The notes beneath the pieces are model-generated. The model was not told the origin of the DNA. It made no database searches and was given only the letters and a program-made list of their open reading frames with translations. A stretch of 64,000 bases of DNA from Sphingopyxis sp. YF1 (GTDB lineage Bacteria; Pseudomonadota; Alphaproteobacteria; Sphingomonadales; Sphingomonadaceae): the NCBI RefSeq assembly GCF_022701295.1, contig NZ_CP033204.1, forward strand, positions 1,054,001-1,118,000, in the 5' to 3' direction. Shown here piece by piece: positions 54,760 to 61,986 of the stretch. A program made the translations under genes and the position numbers. How positions within the stretch are numbered: position 1 is the first letter of the stretch; each line of letters starts with the position of its first letter.

Positions 54760-55896
54760 TCAATCCCCGACGAACCCGTTCAGCCGTTCGCAGGCGGCGA
54801 TCCAGTCTTCCTTGAAAGCCTGCACGACCTGCCCCGCGCTCATCGCCTCGTTCATCAGGCCGACGCCCTGCCCGACCCAGTAGGTCGCGAGCGTCCGGGC
54901 GCCCTCGTGGCCACCTTCCGACAATTTGTCGACCTTGCGCAGCGCGGGTTCGCTGACCAGCGACTGGAGCGGCATCGGCAGCGGCTTGGGTGCGCCCTCG
55001 GCTTCCCATGCGTCGGTCCACGGCGAGCGGAGCTGGCGTGAAGGCTTTCCGGTGCGGCTCTTCGAACGCACCGTGTCGCGCGACGAGGCGGCTAGCATCT
55101 TTTCCTTTACCACCGGATTGGTCTCGGCCTCGGCAGTGGTCAGCCACACCGACCCGGTCCAGGCGCCGTGCGCGCCCATCGCCATCGATGCCGCCATCTG
55201 GCGCCCGGTGACGATGCCGCCCGCGGCGAGGATCGGCGTCGTCGCGCCGACCGCGTCGAGCGCCGCCGCAACCTCGGGCACCAGCACCATCGTCGCCACC
55301 TCGCCACAATGGCCGCCGGCCTCGCCGCCGGCGACGACGAGAATGTCGACGCCAGCGCGGACCTGGGCGAGCGCATGGTCGCGGGTGCCGACGAGCGCGG
55401 CGACGGGGACGTTGTTGCGCTTGCCGAGTTCGAGCATCAGCGGCGGCGGCACGCCGAGCGCGTTGGCGATCAGGCCGATCGGATGGCGGAAGGCGACCTC
55501 GAGCAGCTTTGCCGCGCCGTCTTCGTGCATGTTGTCGCCGAAGCTCTGGCGTCCCGCCATCGCTTCGGTAAGGCCCGACGAATCGACGCCATGTTTCGCG
55601 AGCAGCCCGGCCGCGAAGGCGAGGTGCGTTTCGGGGATCTGCGGGATGGCGGCCGACGGTGCCTCGCCCTTGCCGACGAAGCTGTTGGGGACGATCAGGT
55701 CGACACCATAGGGACGCCCGCCGATATGGTCGTCGATCCATGCCAGCTCTTCCTCGAGCCGTTCGGGCGGAAGCGAGGCGGCGCCGAAGACGCCCATGCC
55801 GCCGGCCTTCGACACTGCGACGACGACGTCGCGGCAGTGCGAGAAGGCAAGGAGCGGGAATTCGATGCCGAGCATCGCGCAAATGGGGGACAGCAT
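54760..55896 (-). CDS. Nitronate monooxygenase-family FMN protein
   Basis: A protein of 378 residues of the NPD/nitronate monooxygenase TIM-barrel family: VAVSKAGGMGVFGAAS, ILVVAGGEAGGHCGEVATMV (FMN-phosphate loop), TPILAAGGIVTGRQMAASMA and MGAHGAWTGSVWLTTAEA. Members oxidise alkyl nitronates or reduce enoyl substrates. The exact substrate is not certain. Start ATG 55896; it is divergent from nadC. Confidence 0.85.
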   Translation of the reverse strand: MLSPICAMLGIEFPLLAFSHCRDVVVAVSKAGGMGVFGAASLPPERLEEELAWIDDHIGGRPYGVDLIVPNSFVGKGEAPSAAIPQIPETHLAFAAGLLAKHGVDSSGLTEAMAGRQSFGDNMHEDGAAKLLEVAFRHPIGLIANALGVPPPLMLELGKRNNVPVAALVGTRDHALAQVRAGVDILVVAGGEAGGHCGEVATMVLVPEVAAALDAVGATTPILAAGGIVTGRQMAASMAMGAHGAWTGSVWLTTAEAETNPVVKEKMLAASSRDTVRSKSRTGKPSRQLRSPWTDAWEAEGAPKPLPMPLQSLVSEPALRKVDKLSEGGHEGARTLATYWVGQGVGLMNEAMSAGQVVQAFKEDWIAACERLNGFVGD

Positions 55897-56001
55897 GGAC
55901 CTCTCCGGATGTTATCTAAGTTGCCACGGAACGTGCATGTCAGCGCCAGTTGACGTAAACGTCAAGTTGATTTGCGCGAAGGGGCGTCTATCGCGGGCGG
56001 C

Positions 56002-56847
56002 ATGACCGATTTCTCGCTCCCCGGCTTCGATCTCGACGCCTTCGTCCGCGCTACTTTTGTCGAAGATCTGGGCGAAGGTGGCGACGTCACCTCGCTGGCG
56101 GTGATCCCTGCCGACGCGCGGTTCGAGGGGGTGATGGACAGCCGCGACGCGATCACCGTCGCGGGCCTTCCGATCGCCGAAGCCTTCTTTCGCGCGCTCG
56201 ATCCTGCCATGACCATCGAAATCCTGGTCGAAGAGGGCGCGCAGGTGTCCGCGGGTACCGATCTGATGCGGCTGTCGGGCAATGCCCGCGCGATGCTCAC
56301 CGCCGAGCGCTCGGCGCTCAACACGGTGCAGCACCTGTCGGGCATCGCGACGCTGACGCGCGAATATGTCGACGCGCTCGGCGGCAAGGCGACGTTGCTC
56401 GACACCCGCAAGACGATCCCGGGCCTGCGCGTGCTCGAAAAATATGCGACGCGCATGGGCGGAGCGACCAACCACCGCATGGGCCTGTGGGACGCGGCGA
56501 TGATCAAGGACAATCATGTCGCGGTCGCCGGATCGGTCGAGGAAGCGGTGCGCCGCGCGGTCGCAGCGGGGATCGCGAACATCATCGTCGAGGTCGACCG
56601 CGTCGACCAGGTCGAACCCGCGCTCAGCGCGGGCGCGACGCACCTGCTGCTCGACAATATGGGCCTCGATCAGCTGCGCGAATCGGTCGCGATCGTCGCG
56701 GGCCGCGTCCCGGTTGAGGCATCGGGCGGGGTGCGGCTCGACACGATCGGTGCGATCGGCGCGACCGGCGTCACCTATGTCTCGGTCGGGCGGCTGACCC
56801 AGTCGGCGCCGGCGGCCGACATCGGGCTCGATTTTGCGCTGGCCTGA
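56002..56847 (+). CDS. nadC: Nicotinate-nucleotide pyrophosphorylase (carboxylating)
   Basis: A protein of 281 residues that converts quinolinate and PRPP to NaMN in NAD synthesis. Motifs: FVEDLGEGGDVTSLAVIPAD, SALNTVQHLSGIATLTREYV, LLDTRKTIPGLRVLEKYATR, MGGATNHRMGLWDAAMIKDN and VEASGGVRLDTIGAIGATGV. ATG 56002 begins the domain. The RNase T2 gene begins inside its last codons. Confidence 0.95.
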   Translation: MTDFSLPGFDLDAFVRATFVEDLGEGGDVTSLAVIPADARFEGVMDSRDAITVAGLPIAEAFFRALDPAMTIEILVEEGAQVSAGTDLMRLSGNARAMLTAERSALNTVQHLSGIATLTREYVDALGGKATLLDTRKTIPGLRVLEKYATRMGGATNHRMGLWDAAMIKDNHVAVAGSVEEAVRRAVAAGIANIIVEVDRVDQVEPALSAGATHLLLDNMGLDQLRESVAIVAGRVPVEASGGVRLDTIGAIGATGVTYVSVGRLTQSAPAADIGLDFALA

Positions 56848-57556
56848 GGTCGTCGCGGCGGCGCTGCTGGCGCTGACGCCCACCATCGCGCTTGCGCAGG
56901 CGCCGTCCTGCACCGCCCCCGATCGCGTGCCCGTCCCGCGGCTCGAACAGCCGCGCCGCGGCGAACCCGTGCGCGATCCGCCGATCGCGGGCTATCTGCT
57001 CAGCATGAGCTGGTCGCCGCAGCATTGCGCAGGGGTGCGTAATGTCAGGGACGCGCGCGACCGTTTCCAATGTTCGGGTGAGAACGGCCGCTTCGGCTGG
57101 GTACTGCACGGGCTGTGGCCCGAGGCGGCGACGCCCGGCTATCCGCAATGGTGCCGCCCGGCGAAGATCGTGCCGCAGCCGGTGCTCCGCCGCAACATGT
57201 GCATGACCCCCTCGGCGCAGCTGCTCCAGCACGAATGGGCCAAGCACGGCACCTGCATGAGTCCCCATCCCGACGCCTATTTCCGCGCCGCGGCGATCAT
57301 GTTCGGGAGCGTGCGCTTTCCCGACATGCGGGCATTGGCGGCGAAGCCGCAGACTGCGGGGGCGGTCCGCCGCGCCTTCGTCACGGCGAACCCGACGCTG
57401 CGCCCCGACATGCTGGCGGTGGCGGCGGACAAACAGGGCTGGCTGACCGAAGTGCGCCTGTGCCTCGGTCCGCGGATGAAGCCGCAGGCGTGCCGGTCGT
57501 TCCAGCGCGGGCTGGCCGACAGGCGCAGTGTCCGCGTCCGTCCGGCGCCGCGTTAA
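56834..57556 (+). CDS. Secreted ribonuclease T2 family protein
   Basis: A protein of 240 residues with a Sec signal (AAALLALTPTIALAQ). Both catalytic boxes of RNase T2 are visible: GWVLHGLWPEA (box I) and LQHEWAKHGTCMSPHP (box II), plus paired cysteines. It would cut single-stranded RNA in the periplasm or outside the cell. The best start is TTG 56834, which overlaps the nadC end by 14 bases; no ATG or GTG precedes the signal peptide in this frame. Confidence 0.85.
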   Translation: MRWPEVVAAALLALTPTIALAQAPSCTAPDRVPVPRLEQPRRGEPVRDPPIAGYLLSMSWSPQHCAGVRNVRDARDRFQCSGENGRFGWVLHGLWPEAATPGYPQWCRPAKIVPQPVLRRNMCMTPSAQLLQHEWAKHGTCMSPHPDAYFRAAAIMFGSVRFPDMRALAAKPQTAGAVRRAFVTANPTLRPDMLAVAADKQGWLTEVRLCLGPRMKPQACRSFQRGLADRRSVRVRPAPR

Positions 57557-57571
57557 CCCCTGCGCCGCGCG

Positions 57572-57610
57572 GCGTCCCGCGGCGGGACGCGTGCGCGTTA
57601 ACGCATTTTT
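57572..57610 (+). terminator. Possible terminator after RNase T2
   Basis: GCGTCCC and GGGACGC form a stem around GCGGC, followed by the palindrome GCGTTAACGC and a TTTTT run. Confidence 0.5.
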
Positions 57611-57650
57611 AACCTTATCGACTCGTTAAGCGCGTCCTAGCCTGCGGGGC

Positions 57651-57884
57651 ATGGACGCCTTCGACCCAGAAATCCGCATCGACATCCGCGACCGCGTCCG
57701 CGCCCATGGCGCGCGGCAGGTGGCGATCGCGCGGCTGAACGCGCCGGCGGACTGGGAAGGCGCGCTGCGCCACGCGATCGCCCAGCATCGCGAGCCGGTG
57801 ACGATCTTTCACGGGTCCGACCTCCGGCTCTTCGTGCAGAGCTTCCTGATCTTCTTCACCGCGACGATGATGTTCCTGATCTAG
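57651..57884 (+). CDS. Small membrane-anchored hypothetical protein
   Basis: A protein of 77 residues, family not recognised. The N-terminal 50 residues are polar (IRIDIRDRVRAHGARQVAIA, PADWEGALRHAIAQH), and the C-terminus is a single hydrophobic segment (LFVQSFLIFFTATMMFLI), so it is probably a tail-anchored protein. It stands alone after the RNase T2 terminator. No strong SD is seen before ATG 57651. Confidence 0.6.
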   Translation: MDAFDPEIRIDIRDRVRAHGARQVAIARLNAPADWEGALRHAIAQHREPVTIFHGSDLRLFVQSFLIFFTATMMFLI

Positions 57885-58172
57885 GTGGCGGTCGGCCGGT
57901 GCAGGGTGGAGATCAGCCTTGCTTTCGTCGTGACTCCGGATTGGATCCGGCGGGCATTCTCGCAACGCCGACGGAATGTGTTCCGGATTTCAGTCCGGGG
58001 TAGCGAAGGTCTGAAAATGATCGGTTGCGGGCATGCCCACCAAGATGGCGTTGAACAAAATTCGCGCAGCGGTCGCAAGGCTCGCGGAGCAAAGAGAAGT
58101 CATTCAACGCCGCGATCTTTGCGGCCGCAGCGTACAATGTTCATGAGGCGGTATCCGACCGTTTCCGGACGT

Positions 58173-58718
58173 TCAAGTTCGAGCATGGCGCATCCGCAAG
58201 AGGAGCTTGTCTTTCAGAACATAGTGATGAAACAGCGATGCCGCGGCGTGGAAGCCGATCAGCCAATATCCGATCGTGCCGCCGAGGCCATGAAGGTCTT
58301 CGATCTCTTCCGCCAGTGCCTCGTTCGGACCGGTGAGCGGCGGGAGCTCGAAACCGAAGAAGGGAATGGGTTTCCCCTCGGCGCTGAGGATGAGCCAGCC
58401 GGCAATCGGCATTCCGATCATAAGAAGATAAAGAGCAACGTGAGTGACGTTTGCGGTCAGCTTCTGCCAGCCCGGCCCGTCCAGGGGCGCTGGTGCCGGC
58501 CATATGAGCCGCGCCGCGACCCTGAGCCAGACAAGCCCGAAGACGGACAATCCCAGCATGAAGTGCCAATTCTTGAGCGTGTCGCGTGGTACACTGCCTT
58601 TGGGCCAGAACTCCCTCAGCTCGATTGCCGCATACACCGCTGTGATGACCAGCAGCATAAGCCAGTGGAGAGTTATCGACGGCAGACTGTAAGAATCCGG
58701 TTTTCGCTCGCTCACCAT
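58173..58718 (-). CDS. cybB: Cytochrome b561
   Basis: A protein of 181 residues with four membrane helices and haem-ligand histidines: SLPSITLHWLMLLVITAVYA, LKNWHFMLGLSVFGLVWLRV, ANVTHVALYLLMIGMPIAGW, GYWLIGFHAAASLFHHYVLK. The di-haem b561 proteins oxidise ubiquinol or disperse superoxide at the inner membrane. ATG 58718 is the family start. A perfect FNR-type box lies 47-60 bp upstream, suggesting low-oxygen induction. Confidence 0.93.
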   Translation of the reverse strand: MVSERKPDSYSLPSITLHWLMLLVITAVYAAIELREFWPKGSVPRDTLKNWHFMLGLSVFGLVWLRVAARLIWPAPAPLDGPGWQKLTANVTHVALYLLMIGMPIAGWLILSAEGKPIPFFGFELPPLTGPNEALAEEIEDLHGLGGTIGYWLIGFHAAASLFHHYVLKDKLLLRMRHART

Positions 58719-58764
58719 GACGATCCTCCTGCGGCCAAGCTGCCCCGCATGAATCCGCACTGCA

Positions 58765-58778
58765 TTGATCCGCATCAA
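58765..58778. promoter_or_regulatory. FNR/FixK-type binding site
   Basis: TTGAT-CCGC-ATCAA is a perfect match to the FNR/FnrL box TTGAT-N4-ATCAA. It is 47-60 bp before the cytochrome b561 ATG on the minus strand and about 100 bp before RNase P RNA on the plus strand. The first target is more plausible by function. Confidence 0.75.
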
Positions 58779-58865
58779 TCAGTACGGGATTGGTCACACG
58801 TCAACGTCAGCTTCACCCCGAAGCCGCTGTCTTCGCAAACGCTCGCAAAGGCTGGCGGACCGCGC

Positions 58866-58871
58866 TATGAT
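58866..58871 (+). promoter_or_regulatory. -10 box of rnpB
   Basis: TATGAT lies 6 nt before the mature 5' end of RNase P RNA. The -35 region is not clear (TCGCAA at 58843-58848). Confidence 0.5.
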
Positions 58872-58877
58872 GTGTCC

Positions 58878-59262
58878 GCCAGAGGGTCGGGCGATCGCCG
58901 CCGCGCAAGCGGGGGAGGAAAGTCCGGGCTCCACGGAAACCACGGTGCCGGATAACGTCCGGCGGCTCCGGGAAGCCGGAGTCAGGGAAAGTGCCACAGA
59001 GAGCAGACCGCCAAGGGCCTCGGTCCGGCGAAAGGTGAAAGGGTGCGGTAAGAGCGCACCGCGCGGACGGTAACGGACGCGGCACGGCAAACCCCACCGG
59101 GAGCAAGGTCGAATAGGGATGGCACGGAGCAATCCAGGACTGGTTCCGGTCCCGCCGTCCGGGTTGACTGCTTGAGCGTCCGGGCAACCGGCCGCCTAGA
59201 GGAATGATCGCCCATCCCCCGTCAAAAGGGGTGGACAGAACCCGGCTTACAGACCCTCTGGC
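58878..59262 (+). ncRNA. rnpB: RNase P RNA (class A)
   Basis: The ends GCCAGAGGGTC (58878-58888) and GACCCTCTGGC (59252-59262) pair to make helix P1. The conserved P4 core GAGGAAAGTCCGGGCTCCAC and its partner ACAGAACCCGGCTTACAG are present, as are GGGATGGCACGGAGC-like internal segments. The RNA is the catalytic part of the enzyme that trims tRNA 5' leaders. Confidence 0.95.
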
Positions 59263-59338
59263 ATTCTCTCCCCATCGCAGGCGCGGAACCGCGCCCGGCC
59301 GTTCCGCGTATTAGGCGGACCAGAAAGGGAGACGAACC

Positions 59339-59494
59339 ATGAAAGTCGTCGATGACCATGTCGAGGTGACCGAAACCGAGGCAAGCAGCGGGGTCAAGGG
59401 GCACAATGTCCGTTATGTTCTGGCCTTTTCGCTGATCGCGGTGATCGTCGTGCTGTCGGCGATCTGGATCGTGCCGGTGCTGCTCGAGCCCTGA
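59339..59494 (+). CDS. Small single-helix membrane protein
   Basis: A protein of 51 residues: polar N-terminus (MKVVDDHVEVTETEASSGVK) and one hydrophobic helix (YVLAFSLIAVIVVLSAIWIV). AGGGAG lies before ATG 59339. It looks like a real short gene because of the SD, codon use and a complete polar-plus-helix layout; function is unknown. A hairpin CGCGGAAC / GTTCCGCG (59282-59308) lies between rnpB and this gene. Confidence 0.65.
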   Translation: MKVVDDHVEVTETEASSGVKGHNVRYVLAFSLIAVIVVLSAIWIVPVLLEP

Positions 59495-59782
59495 CGCGAA
59501 CGTCCGATCGCCTCCGGCAAGCGCGGCGCGCGCGTCGGGTGCGGCCGTGCCCGTTGGGGCGACTGGCCCGCCGATGATCGGGCTTTCCTCTTTTTGCATC
59601 GCAGATCGATGGCGCGGCGCCCGACGCGCGCCCGGCGCGGGTGCGTCACCGATGTTTTTCGGGCTTTCGCGGACCGGGACGCGCGCCTAGCCTGCCTGTG
59701 CGATCACCGGTCGATGGCCGTGCAGGGGGCGAATCGGGGACAGGCGTCCATCGGTCGGACGGCGTTTCGCGCGGGGGAAGGG

Positions 59783-61495
59783 ATGGGCGGCATGAAACGG
59801 ACGCGATGGATGGGCGCGATGGCGGCGCTGTGGCTGGGACTGGGCGCGATCGCGCCGGACGCCGCCGCGCAGGAGCCGGCCTGCGGCACCGCGCCGCTGA
59901 CGGGCGAGCGCGTCGCGCTGCTCATCGGCAACAGCGACTATAACGACTGGGAATGGCCCTCGCTGAAGAACGCCGGCAACGATATCGACCAGGTCTGCGG
60001 CGCGTTCGCGCGGGCCGGCATCGTGCCGCGGATCGTCCGCAACGCCGACAGGGAGGGGCTCGATGCGGCGCTGGCGGGTTTCGCCGCCGAGGCGAAGGGC
60101 GCGAAATCGGTCATCCTCTACTATGCCGGGCATGGATTCGAATATGGCGGTCGCAACTGGCTGGTCCCGATGGACGCGCCGCCCGCGACGCGCCGCGCCG
60201 ACGTCGAACGACGCTATCTGTCGATCGAGGCGCTGGTGAAGCGCGTCGTACCGCCCGGCGCCTTCACCCTGTTGTTCGTCGATGCCTGCCGCACCGCCGA
60301 TCCGGTGGTGCGCATCGAGGATGTCGATGCTGCGGCGGGGGAAGCGGGTTCGGCGCCGCTCGGGCTGCTCGACATCGGACAGGGGGCGGTCTTCTATTCG
60401 ACCGCGAAGGGACGCCCCGCGCTCGACTATGCGCCCGCAGGGTCGCCGGTGAGCCCCTTTGCGGCCGCGGTAGTCAAGGAACTCGCGGTCCCCGGCCTCG
60501 AAATCGCCGATTATTTCAAGGTCGTCTCGCGCGACGTGTACAAGCGCACCTTCGGCATGGATCACGGCCCCCAGCAGCCCTTCCATTATGGCAGCTGGTT
60601 CGACGACTATTATCTGGTGGCGCCCGCCGACCTGCCGTCCGTTGCAGCGGCCCCGCCAGCGATGTCTGCCGTTCCTGCGGTCGCGGCGGGCGCGACGCGC
60701 GGCGCCGCCGCCGACCCGCTGGCCGACATTTCGCCCGACCGGCTGGCGGTCGAGGACGAGCCGCTGCTGCTGGCCGACGTGCTGACGCGCCATCCGGCGG
60801 CCGAGCTTGTCGGGCTGGCCGACGCGGGGTATCCGCTCGCGCAGCAGCTGGCGGGCTATATGTTCTCGCTCGGGGTCGGCGTGCGGAAGGACGCGGCGCG
60901 TGCGCGCGCCTATCTTGAGCAGTCGGCGGGGCAGGGCTTTGCCGCGGGCCAGACCGAGCTCGCCTACCTTCTGCTGTCCGGCGCCGGGCCCTCCGCGGAT
61001 GAGCGGAACCGCGCGCGCGACCTGTACGAAGCGGCGTCCGGCGCCGGTTTTGCCAAGGCTAAGACGCATCTCGCCTATCATCTGTCGGCCGGGACGTTCG
61101 GCGCGCCCGACTATGCGCGCGCGCAGGCACTCTATGCCGAAGCGGCCGCGAAGGGACACCCGGCCGCGATCTTTGCGCTGACCGCCTTTTCGGACAGCCG
61201 GGCGGCGAATGTGGCGCGGCTGCGGGCGCTTGCCGACGCGGGCAATCCCGAAGGCAATCACTGGCTGTGCGAGGCCGATTTCACCGACCGGATGCTCCGC
61301 GATGCGATCGAGGATTGCGCCGTGGGCGCGCGCGCGGGTTTCGCGGGCTCGCGGGCGATCCTCGCCTATGCCTATGCGAAAGGGAGCGGGATTCCCGCCG
61401 ACGCGGGGGAAGCCGCGCATTGGGCGAAGCTCGCGCGCGACCTTCCCGAACTGCGTGCGGACCAGCGCGAGCTGATCGCCGGGATCGGCGAGTGA
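59783..61495 (+). CDS. Secreted caspase-like (peptidase C14) protein with Sel1 repeats
   Basis: A protein of 570 residues. Residues 1-30 are a Sec signal (LWLGLGAIAPDAAAQ). A caspase-fold p20-like domain (about 40-320) has the His-Cys dyad His117 in LYYAGHGFEYGG and Cys169 in LLFVDACRTADP, and the opening motif RVALLIGNSDYNDWEWPSLK. The C-terminal 200 residues contain Sel1-type helical repeats (LVGLADAGYPLAQQLAGYMF, ARAYLEQSAGQGFAAGQTEL, LYAEAAAKGHPAAIFAL). It is probably a periplasmic protease whose repeats bind partners. Start 59783 is preceded by GGGGGAA; ATG 59792 is also possible. Confidence 0.82.
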   Translation: MGGMKRTRWMGAMAALWLGLGAIAPDAAAQEPACGTAPLTGERVALLIGNSDYNDWEWPSLKNAGNDIDQVCGAFARAGIVPRIVRNADREGLDAALAGFAAEAKGAKSVILYYAGHGFEYGGRNWLVPMDAPPATRRADVERRYLSIEALVKRVVPPGAFTLLFVDACRTADPVVRIEDVDAAAGEAGSAPLGLLDIGQGAVFYSTAKGRPALDYAPAGSPVSPFAAAVVKELAVPGLEIADYFKVVSRDVYKRTFGMDHGPQQPFHYGSWFDDYYLVAPADLPSVAAAPPAMSAVPAVAAGATRGAAADPLADISPDRLAVEDEPLLLADVLTRHPAAELVGLADAGYPLAQQLAGYMFSLGVGVRKDAARARAYLEQSAGQGFAAGQTELAYLLLSGAGPSADERNRARDLYEAASGAGFAKAKTHLAYHLSAGTFGAPDYARAQALYAEAAAKGHPAAIFALTAFSDSRAANVARLRALADAGNPEGNHWLCEADFTDRMLRDAIEDCAVGARAGFAGSRAILAYAYAKGSGIPADAGEAAHWAKLARDLPELRADQRELIAGIGE

Positions 61496-61498
61496 CGA

Positions 61499-61981
61499 TC
61501 AGGGGTAGCTGATCGTCATCACCTCCCACTCCTTGGGACCGGCGGGAAGCTGCACGGTGCGCAGGTCGCCCACCGCGGCGCCGCGCAGCGCGCGGGCGAG
61601 GGGGCTGTTCCAGCCGATGCGCCCGTCCCCCGCCTCGGCCTCGTCGTCGCCAACCAGCGTGACGGTGCGCCGGGCATCATCGTCGTCGGCCAGTTCGACG
61701 GTGGCGCCGAACCAGATGCGGCTCTTGTCGGGTTGTTCGGACGGGTCGACGACGCGCGCTGCCTTCATGCGGCGCGCGAGGAAGCCGAGACGCCGGTCGA
61801 TCTCGCGCAGCCGCTTGCGGCCATAGATATAGTCGCCATTCTCGCTGCGGTCGCCATTGCCCGCGGCCCAGCTGATCACCTCGACCAGCTTGGGCCGCTC
61901 GTCGCCGAGCAGTGCCTGATATTCGGCGCGCAGCGCGGCGAAGCCCGCCGGGCTGATGATATTCGTCTTGCCCCCTTGCAT
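61499..61981 (-). CDS. greB: Transcription elongation factor GreB
   Basis: A protein of 160 residues: N-terminal coiled coil (ISPAGFAALRAEYQALLGDE, ENGDYIYGRKRLREIDRRLG) and a C-terminal FKBP-like domain (TVTLVGDDEAEAGDGRIGWN, SPLARALRGAAVGD). GDYIYGRKRLREIDRR is typical of GreB rather than GreA. It rescues backtracked RNA polymerase. It starts 5 bp after the lytic transglycosylase stop and is convergent with the caspase gene. Confidence 0.93.
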   Translation of the reverse strand: MQGGKTNIISPAGFAALRAEYQALLGDERPKLVEVISWAAGNGDRSENGDYIYGRKRLREIDRRLGFLARRMKAARVVDPSEQPDKSRIWFGATVELADDDDARRTVTLVGDDEAEAGDGRIGWNSPLARALRGAAVGDLRTVQLPAGPKEWEVMTISYP

Positions 61982-61986
61982 GGTCG

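Noticed and set aside
59285..59312. Possible EcfG promoter before the 51-residue gene
   Set aside because: GGAAC is followed after 17 bp by CGTATT, not CGTT, and the GGAAC is part of a symmetrical hairpin.
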